The notes below the pieces were generated by a model. The model was given only the letters and a program-made list of their open reading frames with translations, ran no database searches and was not told the origin of the DNA. DNA of 64,000 bases from Streptomyces sp. 11x1 (lineage in GTDB: Bacteria; Actinomycetota; Actinomycetes; Streptomycetales; Streptomycetaceae). The stretch lies in contig NZ_CP122458.1 of the NCBI RefSeq assembly GCF_032598905.1, forward strand, positions 4,216,001 through 4,280,000. The letters run 5' to 3'. Both the position numbers and the translations under genes were made by a program. Of the stretch, positions 57,571 through 64,000 are shown in pieces (the first letter of the stretch is position 1; each line of letters begins with the position of its first letter).

Positions 57571-58365
57571 ATGCTCGACACCGCCCCGCTCCAGGACCGG
57601 CTCCTCGACCACGCCGACCACTACGCCCGCTGGTCCGGCCTGGCCGTCGGCCTGGTCGTCGCGCAGGCGCTGTCCACACTCGGGCACATCGAGTTCGAGC
57701 AGCGCGTGGTGTTCTGCCTCACGGCCTTCGGCCTGTGCGCGGTGGCCGGTGTCCTCCTCGCCGACGCCCTGACCCTGCGCCCCCAGGAGGCCGTACGCAC
57801 CGCGAGTCTCGCCCCGCGCCTGGTCAGAGACCATGTGCCACCGCGCATGGGTCCGCTGATCGCCCTCCAGGGCGTCTCCCTCGTCGTCCTGCTCATGATC
57901 ACGGCCGCCACGGCGTCCAAGGACGGCGACCGGATGCTCATCACCGGCAAGGTCGTCGACATCACCTGCAACGGGATGCGCGCCACCCTCGGCCCGTGGC
58001 CCGGCCTGTACTACAGCCTCCCGATGTTCGGCGCGCTCGCCATAGCCACCCCCACCTGCGTCTGGGCCTTGCGTCACATCGCGCACGGGCCGGGCGAGGA
58101 ACAGCAGCGCCTCGACCGCGCGTGGGCGGTCACCGGGGCCTGGGGCCTGCTGGTGTCGAGCCAGCAGCTGTACGCCGTCCTGATGATCTCCGTCGCGCTG
58201 ACGGAGACCGGCTGCGCCGGCACGCTGGGCGCGATCACCTTCTGGGTCTTCTACCCCCTGGCCCTGCTGAACCTCTTCACCGTCGTCTGGTCCCTGGTCA
58301 CCGTGGTCGCGCCCCGCGCGGTCGAGAACGAGCACGCCGAGGACGGGGCACCCGACGATGAGTGA
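57571..58365 (+). CDS. Polytopic membrane protein in a YtrA operon
   Basis: A 264-residue protein with about six membrane helices and no recognised domain. The ATG at 57571 follows GGGGGGATC; ATG 57550 is less likely because it sits inside operator 2. Its 3' end overlaps the GntR gene by 8 bp. YtrA-type regulators usually control membrane or ABC-type transporters, so this may be an integral partner of such a system. Function unknown. Confidence 0.75.
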   Translation: MLDTAPLQDRLLDHADHYARWSGLAVGLVVAQALSTLGHIEFEQRVVFCLTAFGLCAVAGVLLADALTLRPQEAVRTASLAPRLVRDHVPPRMGPLIALQGVSLVVLLMITAATASKDGDRMLITGKVVDITCNGMRATLGPWPGLYYSLPMFGALAIATPTCVWALRHIAHGPGEEQQRLDRAWAVTGAWGLLVSSQQLYAVLMISVALTETGCAGTLGAITFWVFYPLALLNLFTVVWSLVTVVAPRAVENEHAEDGAPDDE

Positions 58366-58744
58366 CCCCGCCGTCCGCGTCGACACCACCAGCCAGGTCC
58401 CGCCGTACGAGCAGATCCGGGCGCAGCTCGCCGCGCTGATCGTCACCGGCCGCCTGGCCGAGGGCGAACGGCTGCCGACCGTGCGCCAGTTGGCCACGGA
58501 TCTCGGTCTGGCGCCGGGCACCGTAGCCCGCGCCTACCGCGAGCTGGAGGCCGCCGAGCTGATCCGCACCCGCCGTGGCGCGGGCACCCGCGTGGCGGCG
58601 CCCCGGACCGGACCGACCCGCCCGCACGCCCACCAACTCGCCACCCTGGCCCGCGACTTCACCGCCTCCGCCCGCGCCCTGGGCGCCGACACCGAAGCCA
58701 TCCTGACCGCCGTCCGCGAGGCCCTGGGCCCGGACCGGCCCTGA
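58358..58744 (+). CDS. GntR-family regulator, YtrA subfamily
   Basis: A 128-residue regulator. The winged helix-turn-helix reads YEQIRAQLAALIVTGRLAEG and LPTVRQLATDLGLAPGTVARAYRELE. The short helical C-terminus is typical of YtrA. The ATG overlaps the membrane protein stop by 8 bp. The two upstream TTGTATC palindromes are its probable binding sites. Confidence 0.9.
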   Translation: MSDPAVRVDTTSQVPPYEQIRAQLAALIVTGRLAEGERLPTVRQLATDLGLAPGTVARAYRELEAAELIRTRRGAGTRVAAPRTGPTRPHAHQLATLARDFTASARALGADTEAILTAVREALGPDRP

Positions 58745-58957
58745 CTAGAGCCGTGCTCTCCTGAAGGTGACGCCGAGGACTCCGCCCACGCCGCTGCCGA
58801 GCGCCACCCCCATCGCCAGGTTGTCGAAGACCGCCACTCCCAGCGCGATCCCGACGGCGATGCCGAACAACGCGCCCACGGTAAGCCCGACAGCGATGGA
58901 CGGCGTCCCGTCGCCCGAGCCACTCCCAGAACCCTCGCCAACCTCGTCGTTCGCCAC
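58745..58957 (-). CDS. Small glycine-rich membrane protein
   Basis: A 70-residue protein with two hydrophobic glycine-rich segments (AVGLTVGALFGIAVGIALGV and LAMGVALGSGVGGVLGVTF). The GTG at 58957 is the most likely start. Its stop abuts the GntR stop. Function unknown. Confidence 0.55.
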   Translation of the reverse strand: MANDEVGEGSGSGSGDGTPSIAVGLTVGALFGIAVGIALGVAVFDNLAMGVALGSGVGGVLGVTFRRARL

Positions 58958-59011
58958 GCGATCATTCTGTCGATCCGGTCGAATCGAGGGCAAGGGCCGA
59001 TACGGCCACCC

Positions 59012-59446
59012 TCACGAGGGCACCTCCTCCAGCGGCTCCAGCACCGAGTAGTCGCCGAAGCTCCGGCGATAGCGCAGGTGCCGCGTCTCCTGCGTGTGCC
59101 TGCGCTGCCACTCCTCCACGTCCGCCGGGTCACCGCGCACGCCCGACTCCGCGCCGCACTCCGTCTCGTCGCCCGACACACACCGCGCCTCGTACTCCGG
59201 TTCCGCCGTCGTGTCCTGTGCGATGACGTAGGGCACGTAGCGGAAGACACGGCGGCTACGGGGGCGGGGGGCAGCGGCGTGCTCCCGTCGCTGATGGTGA
59301 CGGAGCAGCACGTTCGCGTCCGTCTCCGCGCTCCGGTCGTACCGGGCCCGCGCCTCGTCCCGCCGCACGGCCAGCTCCGCGCACGCCGCACATCCGTTCA
59401 CCGGAACGGGGGGCGGACCCAAGGGCTCAAGTTGACGCAACGTCAC
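59012..59446 (-). CDS. DUF7848-like hypothetical protein
   Basis: A 144-residue protein. The C-terminal half resembles the DUF7848 pattern: FRYVPYVIAQDTTAEPEYEA then CVSGDETECGA and WQRRHTQETRHLRYRR. The N-terminus has CAAC. The GTG at 59446 overlaps the next gene's stop by 4 bp (GTGA). These proteins commonly sit beside WhiJ-type XRE genes in Streptomyces. Confidence 0.65.
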   Translation of the reverse strand: MTLRQLEPLGPPPVPVNGCAACAELAVRRDEARARYDRSAETDANVLLRHHQRREHAAAPRPRSRRVFRYVPYVIAQDTTAEPEYEARCVSGDETECGAESGVRGDPADVEEWQRRHTQETRHLRYRRSFGDYSVLEPLEEVPS

Positions 59447-59658
59447 ACCCTCCTCTTCGTACGGCGGTTGGCGGCCCTGACCTGCGCCCCGAGCCGCTCC
59501 GCCGGTGTCGCCGGCCGCAGCGTCGCCGGATCCGCCTCCCACTCCCGGCCGCCGCCCACCGGACGCAGCATCGCGTACGGCCCGACCCTGTCCCGGTACT
59601 CCCCCACGCGCCGCGTCCGCGGATCGTAGACAAGCTGCCCCTCTGGTTCCACGCACAC
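59443..59658 (-). CDS. Short hypothetical protein of the WhiJ-type neighbourhood
   Basis: A 71-residue protein: VEPEGQLVYDPRTRRVGEY, then GPYAMLRPVGGGREWE and PATPAERLGA. It is a family common next to DUF397/XRE genes. The GTG at 59658 is preceded by GTGGA. It overlaps the DUF7848-like gene and is divergent from the XRE gene. Confidence 0.6.
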   Translation of the reverse strand: MCVEPEGQLVYDPRTRRVGEYRDRVGPYAMLRPVGGGREWEADPATLRPATPAERLGAQVRAANRRTKRRV

Positions 59659-59772
59659 TCCACAGCCCTGTTCGTCACTCTGGGTGTATCCAGCGTCGCC
59701 CACGGGAACGGTCGATATCAACGCGGGACGTGTGGCACTGGACCATTGCCACACGCGGTACGAGGGGGCGGC

Positions 59773-60777
59773 ATGACGAGGCGGAACGCGGACGGGGCCG
59801 TCGGGGCCGGGAGTTCGGTGCTGTTCGGCGAGGTGCTGCGGCACTACCGCGAGGGCGCGCTGCTGACCCAGGAGGCGCTGGCGCGGCAGATCCCGTGCGA
59901 CCGCTCCCAGGTGGCGAAGATCGAGGCGGGCACGAGGGTCCCGAGCGACCAGTTCGCGAAGCGGTGCGACGACGTGCTGTGCACGGGTGGGGTGTTGGCC
60001 CGGATGTGGGCCAAGGTGGACTGGTATCCGCAGGTGGAGCACCCGGATTGGTTCAAGCGCCGGGCCGAGATGGACACTCAGGTCGTTGATCTGCGGGCCT
60101 ACCACGAGCGAGTCGTCCCGGGCCTGTTGCAGACCGTGGACTACATGGAGGCGCTGTTCAGCCGCCGCCGCAGGAGTGCCGAGGAGGTGGAGGAGCGAGT
60201 ACGAGCGCGGCTGAGTCGACAGCAACGCTTCCTGGAGCCCGACGGCCCGTTTTACGCCGTGGTGCTCGACGAGAGCTGTCTGCGCAACCTCGTCGGCAGC
60301 CCATCGGTCATGCGGGGCCAGTGCGCGCATCTGCTGAGCGTCGCCGAGCGGGCCAACATCCACATCCAGGTCGCCCCGGCCGCCCTTCCCGGGCTCATCC
60401 GCCCCAGCGGCTCGATGTCGCTGATCACGCTGCCGGACGGGCACAAGTGGGTCTACTCAGAGACCCTGGATCGCGGCTACTTCAGCGACGATCCGGCCGT
60501 CTTCGTACGACATAGCCAGACCTATGATGTGCTCAGGGCCGACGCTCCGTCAGCTCGCGAGTCCGTCGCGCTGATCAGCGATGTGATGGAGGGGTACGGG
60601 GATCATGGACAAGTACCAGCTGAACACGGCGACCTGGACCAAGAGCAGCTACAGCGACGACAACGGCGGCGACTGTGTCGAAGTGGCGACCTGGATCAAG
60701 AGCAGCCACAGCGGCGAGGACGGCGGCAACTGCATCGAAATCGCCCCCGATATCCCCGCCGTCGTCCCCGTTCGTGA
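59773..60777 (+). CDS. WhiJ-type XRE regulator (DUF5753) with read-through tail
   Basis: A 334-residue protein. The N-terminal helix-turn-helix (LLTQEALARQIPCDRSQVAK) precedes a DUF5753 domain (WYPQVEHPDWFKRRAEMDTQ, VPGLLQTVDYMEALF). The ATG at 59773 has GAGGGGGCGG. The conserved part ends near ALISDVMEGYG at about residue 276. The next ~58 residues, Gln/Arg-rich and repetitive, are the DUF397 gene read in another frame, so a stop codon seems to have been lost. These pairs resemble WhiJ/toxin-antitoxin-like modules. Confidence 0.85.
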   Translation: MTRRNADGAVGAGSSVLFGEVLRHYREGALLTQEALARQIPCDRSQVAKIEAGTRVPSDQFAKRCDDVLCTGGVLARMWAKVDWYPQVEHPDWFKRRAEMDTQVVDLRAYHERVVPGLLQTVDYMEALFSRRRRSAEEVEERVRARLSRQQRFLEPDGPFYAVVLDESCLRNLVGSPSVMRGQCAHLLSVAERANIHIQVAPAALPGLIRPSGSMSLITLPDGHKWVYSETLDRGYFSDDPAVFVRHSQTYDVLRADAPSARESVALISDVMEGYGDHGQVPAEHGDLDQEQLQRRQRRRLCRSGDLDQEQPQRRGRRQLHRNRPRYPRRRPRS

Positions 60778-60862
60778 CAGCAAGAACCCCGACGGCCCCA
60801 TCCTGGTCATCAACCGTCCCGCCTGGCTCTCCTTCATAGCCGCCGTTCGGTCGGAGTCGTAA
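60605..60862 (+). CDS. DUF397 protein with an internal tandem duplication
   Basis: An 85-residue DUF397 protein, partner of the XRE gene. The usual W-x-KSS-YS-x5-CVEVA unit is duplicated: a 19-residue block at 10-28 is followed by a near copy at 29-47 (57-bp DNA repeats at 60632-60688 and 60689-60745). The conserved C-terminal part RDSKNPDGPILVI follows. The ATG lies in the 3' end of the XRE frame, giving a 173-bp overlap. Confidence 0.85.
   Translation: MDKYQLNTATWTKSSYSDDNGGDCVEVATWIKSSHSGEDGGNCIEIAPDIPAVVPVRDSKNPDGPILVINRPAWLSFIAAVRSES
60632..60745 (+). repeat. 57-bp tandem duplication inside the DUF397 gene
   Basis: Two adjacent 57-bp units beginning ACCTGGA(C/T)CAAGAGCAGC, with several mismatches between them. 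They code for the doubled W-x-KSS block. Confidence 0.8.
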
Positions 60863-60935
60863 GCGAACGGGCAGGGATCGTCGTACTCCGAAGCAACTGC
60901 CCCTCTCCCCACAGCTGTTGATAACACCAGCAGCT

Positions 60936-62837
60936 ATGACTACGGCAACCATCCAGCCCCACGCCCTCCTCGACATACCCAAGGCGTTCCGCCCCCCGGA
61001 GGGCCCCCCGTTCGTGGTGCTGGCGGGAGCCCGTGGGCTCGGCAGGAGCACGGTGCTGCGGGAGCTGTGCGCGGCCTACCGGGGACGCAGCCCCGTCGCG
61101 TTGATCGACGGGGAGGAGACCCGGTTCGACCGACCTCCCCCGGGCCGGCCCCCGGCGTCGTGGTCACCGGCGTACGAGGCGCTGACCGTGGTCGCCGAGC
61201 AGCTGGCGGAGCCGCTGGGCGGGGCGGGGCGGATCACGTTCCCCCGGCTGGCGTGCGGGCTGCTCGCCGTCGCGGCCGGGGGGTGGGGGGATCGCGGGCT
61301 GTCGCGGGTCTGCGCGGAGGCGGAGCGGGTCCTGCTGCTGAGCGACACGGGTGGCTGGCTGGCGGGGCGGTGGGTGGGGAGGACCGTGGCCCGGCTGGTG
61401 TCGTCGCTGTCGGACCAGGGTCCGGTGGTCGAGGCGATCGTCGAGACCGCGCTGGAGGCGTTCAGCGAGGGGATGTCGTCCTCGCACCGGCGGCTGCGCC
61501 GGGGGGCCGTCTGGTACCGCGACCATCCGCACGCGGCCGGGAACCCCAAGCTGGGCATGGTCCTGCTCTCCCGGCACTTCCACGCGGGCGGCGACGCCCG
61601 GACCCACGCCGAGCACCATCTCGTACGGGCGCTGCTGGCGGACCTCGACGACGCGTACGCGGGGGTCGCGGGGGTCGTACCGCGCCCGCAGCGAGGCGGG
61701 CGGCCGGTGGTGCTGCTGGACAACGTGCAGGAGGCGGCGGGGCGGCGGCTGATGGAATCCGTGCTGCGGGCGCGGGCGGACGGCCGGGCGGACCAGGTGG
61801 CGTTCTTCGCGGGGCTGCGGGGGCAGGGCCACCCCGCCCTGCGGAACGCGGCCCGCCGCACGCTCGCGGAGGCCACCCGGGGGACCGACTGGACGCCGGG
61901 TGGTACGCCGTCGTCGCACGCGCTGCTGGTGTCGCTGCCGCCGTTCTCCCCCGACGACACCCGGCAGGCAGTGGAGGCGGCCTGTCCCGGGCAGTCGGTC
62001 CCGCCCGCTCTCCCCTTCGCCGTCCACCGGCTGACCGGCGGCAATCCCCTCGGCACGGCACTGCTCGCCGCGTCGGCCGGCCGGAACCTCGCCCGGGGGC
62101 TCGGCACACCGGCCGATCTGCTGCTGGCGGAGGACACCGGACGCCGCGCCTACGAGACCGTGTTGGACCGTCTCCTCCCGGACGAGGACCACCTCGACGA
62201 GCTGGCCGTCCTCTCCCTCGCCCACGACCACGCCTCGGCGGTCGTCCTGGCCGAGTCCCAACTGCCGGTCGGCTTCGGCGAGTCGGGCGTACGGGCCCTG
62301 TCGAGCCGGTTGGCGGCGCAGGGTCACGCCCCCGCCCCGGACCACTTCGTGAGCGACCCCTTCCTCCGGGCCCTGCTCCTGCTGCACCTGCGCCACGGAC
62401 ACACCGCCGGCTCGGGCCGCCCGGCCTGGCGGGAGGCCCACCGCGCCCTGGCGGCCCACTACGGCGGCGCCCACCCCCTGCACCGCGCGCACCACGAACT
62501 CGCCCTCGGCAACGCGGACTTCGCGGTGTCCCATCTCCGGGAGACCCTCCCCGCGCTGGACCTCCGCGAGTGGCTCGCGGCTCTGACCTTCATCACGTCG
62601 GCCCCGCACCACTCCTCCGACGACCACCGCGCGGCCATCGCCGTCGGCCGCACGGACGCGTCCCACCGCCCACCACCGGGCACGGACCCGGGCCTCCACC
62701 TCTGTGTACGCCGCGCACTCCACGCGACCTGGTACGAGGCGGACCCCCTGACCCCACCGGCCCCCGAGGTGACCGCCCGTCTCCAAAGGGACCTGGGCCG
62801 CCTCGGCCCCGGCGCCTCACACCCCTGGGCGAGGTGA
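60936..62837 (+). CDS. Large P-loop NTPase-like protein
   Basis: A 633-residue protein. Near the N-terminus is VVLAGARGLGRSTVLREL (31-48), a P-loop of GxxGxGRST form, with Arg in place of the usual Lys. GRPVVLLDNVQEA (about residues 251-263) may be Walker B. The C-terminal half is helical and rich in His and Ala. It resembles STAND-type ATPases in layout only. The ATG at 60936 has no ribosome site and lies 15 bp after TTGATAAC, so it could be a leaderless transcript. Function unknown. Confidence 0.65.
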   Translation: MTTATIQPHALLDIPKAFRPPEGPPFVVLAGARGLGRSTVLRELCAAYRGRSPVALIDGEETRFDRPPPGRPPASWSPAYEALTVVAEQLAEPLGGAGRITFPRLACGLLAVAAGGWGDRGLSRVCAEAERVLLLSDTGGWLAGRWVGRTVARLVSSLSDQGPVVEAIVETALEAFSEGMSSSHRRLRRGAVWYRDHPHAAGNPKLGMVLLSRHFHAGGDARTHAEHHLVRALLADLDDAYAGVAGVVPRPQRGGRPVVLLDNVQEAAGRRLMESVLRARADGRADQVAFFAGLRGQGHPALRNAARRTLAEATRGTDWTPGGTPSSHALLVSLPPFSPDDTRQAVEAACPGQSVPPALPFAVHRLTGGNPLGTALLAASAGRNLARGLGTPADLLLAEDTGRRAYETVLDRLLPDEDHLDELAVLSLAHDHASAVVLAESQLPVGFGESGVRALSSRLAAQGHAPAPDHFVSDPFLRALLLLHLRHGHTAGSGRPAWREAHRALAAHYGGAHPLHRAHHELALGNADFAVSHLRETLPALDLREWLAALTFITSAPHHSSDDHRAAIAVGRTDASHRPPPGTDPGLHLCVRRALHATWYEADPLTPPAPEVTARLQRDLGRLGPGASHPWAR

Positions 62838-63223
62838 GGCGCCCGTCGAGAAGGGCCCGCACCCCGTCCACCGGCGGTTTCCGGGGATCGTCGCCCCCTG
62901 TGATCGGATCCGGTCGGCGATGCGGATGCGGTCGGCTTCCCGCAGGCACCGGGACGCACCGGACGGCGGCAGCACCGGTCTGGCCTGTGCTGCCGCCTTC
63001 CGGCGGCCGGAGGGGTTCCGGCCATTGCGCCGTCGCTTTCCCGGGCGGAGGTCGATGCCGACGGCCTCGGCCTCCTCTCTGTCACCGACGCCTCGCCGCA
63101 CGAGCCGGACGTATTCCTCAGCCCCTCCGGACGGAAGGAGCGTCTGACCTCCAGCGCAGGCCGTGCCCCGGCAGGAACGGGAAGCGGGCCGGGCCGGGCG
63201 GTAGCCCGCTGGTCCTCCGGCCG
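62838..63223. other. Region between the P-loop gene and the MarR gene
   Basis: 386 bp. A plus-strand frame at about 63024-63150 reads VDADGLGLLSVTDASPHEPD and onward, which loosely recalls the start of luciferase-like monooxygenases. It has no start codon with a ribosome site and is only a possible remnant. Nothing else is seen. Confidence 0.3.
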
Positions 63224-63730
63224 TCAGCCGTGGTGCCACCCCGTCAAGGAGGCGAGCCCGTCCTCCAGGCCCTGACGGAACGCGGACCGCCGCGTCTCCG
63301 GCATGTCGAGAAGCAGCTGGTCCTCCAGCTTCTGCACCGCCGGCGCGCACGCCCTCAGCAGTTCCTCCCCCTCCCAGGTCAGCCGGGCCTCCATGATCCG
63401 CCGGTTTCCCGGGGCATGGGCACGCTCGATCAGCCCGCGCTCCTCCAGCGCGCGCACCATCTCGTGCATCGTCTGGGGCCTGACGAAGGAGCGGCGGGCC
63501 AACTGGGCGGAGGAGAGCCCGCCTCGGTGCCGCAGCACGGTCAGGGCCGTGTACTGGAACGTGGTGAGCCCGTACGGCCGCAGGGCCTCGTCCATGAACG
63601 AGCGGATGGCCAGTTCGAGTTGCTTGACGAGATAGATCGTCAGCGGGCCCTTGTGGCCTCCGGAGTCCGGAGCGGGATCCGTATCCGGCCCCGGAGCCGA
63701 CGCCGGGTCCCGATCGGCTGCCTCCGCCAT
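63224..63730 (-). CDS. MarR-family regulator
   Basis: A 168-residue regulator. The winged helix-turn-helix is LSSAQLARRSFVRPQTMHEM, then EMVRALEERGLIER and the RRIMEARLT wing. The first ~30 residues are a Pro/Asp-rich extension. The ATG at 63730 is preceded by GCGAACG; a GTG 9 bp upstream exists. It follows the LivM-type permease gene on the same strand. Ligand unknown. Confidence 0.88.
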   Translation of the reverse strand: MAEAADRDPASAPGPDTDPAPDSGGHKGPLTIYLVKQLELAIRSFMDEALRPYGLTTFQYTALTVLRHRGGLSSAQLARRSFVRPQTMHEMVRALEERGLIERAHAPGNRRIMEARLTWEGEELLRACAPAVQKLEDQLLLDMPETRRSAFRQGLEDGLASLTGWHHG

Positions 63731-63784
63731 CGTTCGCACCTCACGGTCTGTCGTCGGGGAGGTCGGGCGAGACCGTCGCCCAGG

Positions 63785-64000
63785 TCAGACGGCCGGTGTC
63801 TTCACCCGATAGCCGACAGGTAGGAGTTCAAGGTCATGTCGGCGAGCCACGGTACCCCACAGCCCATGGGGCATCCACAGCGTCATCCCGATGGCCAGGG
63901 CACCGAGCCCGATCAGGTACCAGGTGCCTCCGGTGTCGCCGAACCAGTCCTGCACCAGGAAGAACACGATCGCCCCGATGATCGGTCCCTCGAAGGTACC
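63785..64000 (-). CDS. LivM-type branched-chain amino acid ABC permease, C-terminal end
   Basis: The last 71 residues of a permease whose start lies beyond the right edge. GTFEGPIIGAIVFFLVQD matches the end of LivM-family permeases. A final hydrophobic helix (YLIGLGALAIGMTLWMP) and a short basic tail follow. The gene is cut by the window and reads leftward towards the MarR gene, 54 bp away. Confidence 0.75.
   Translation of the reverse strand, partial: GTFEGPIIGAIVFFLVQDWFGDTGGTWYLIGLGALAIGMTLWMPHGLWGTVARRHDLELLPVGYRVKTPAV

Noticed and set aside
61067..63823. A 918-residue plus-strand frame over the P-loop gene
   Set aside because: It is an Arg/Gly/Pro-rich shadow of the real frame and crosses into the MarR gene.

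Overview
The window is high-GC actinobacterial DNA and almost certainly Streptomyces. It carries a complete 14-gene nuo operon, futalosine-pathway menaquinone genes (mqnA, mqnC, mqnE plus UbiX/UbiA/UbiD homologues), WhiJ-type XRE/DUF397 pairs, a LAL regulator with a TTA codon, and a recurring GGGGCGCGGGGAACTGCG intergenic palindrome. From memory, the gene order resembles the S. coelicolor SCO4480-SCO4580 interval in reverse. That recollection was not checked here.

Layout. 1-3.8 kb: VWA protein (partial), MoxR-type ATPase and RecQ helicase. 4.1-20.05 kb, minus strand: nuoA to nuoN (complex I), mostly joined by 4-bp ATGA/GTGA overlaps, with a Rex-like operator in its leader and a hairpin terminator after nuoN. 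20.8-31 kb: NlpC/P60 hydrolase, a geranylgeranyl-reductase-family flavoprotein (possible menaquinone side-chain reductase), a GNAT, a PASTA protein, a zinc-ribbon protein, a TnpB-like element, menG/ubiE, a GH18-like lipoprotein, an amidohydrolase-like remnant coupled to mqnC, and a prepilin peptidase. 31-41 kb: Ser/Thr kinase, mqnA, cold-shock protein, XRE-cupin regulator divergent from azlCD, a CYTH-like protein, a LuxR/LAL regulator, and two degraded genes. 42-46 kb: long-chain acyl-CoA synthetase, MaoC protein and TetR regulator. 46-54 kb: DUF4229, GNAT, mqnE, Lrp regulator, ubiX, rhomboid protease, Uma2, and mqnP-ubiD. 54-64 kb: mostly regulators and hypotheticals (tandem MerR, deaminase/2OG-oxygenase pair, YtrA-type GntR operon with two operators, WhiJ-type XRE with DUF397, P-loop protein, MarR) and the end of a LivM-type permease.

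Functional theme. Complex I reduces menaquinone. The same 50 kb holds three early futalosine enzymes (MqnA, MqnC, MqnE), the prenylation/decarboxylation set (UbiA/UbiX/UbiD family), the final C-methyltransferase (MenG) and a likely side-chain reductase. It therefore reads as a respiratory-quinone neighbourhood interrupted by accessory genes. mqnB and mqnD are not in the window.

The items most worth a second look are: the TnpB-like protein, which has no zinc-ribbon cysteines and a Glu at the third RuvC position; the Rex-like operator at nuo; the paired YtrA operators; the TTA codon in the LAL regulator; two pseudogenes (a G5 frameshift in a membrane protein and an AidA/PixA remnant); and the read-through of an XRE gene into its DUF397 partner. 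No tRNA, rRNA, CRISPR array or biosynthetic gene cluster was seen.
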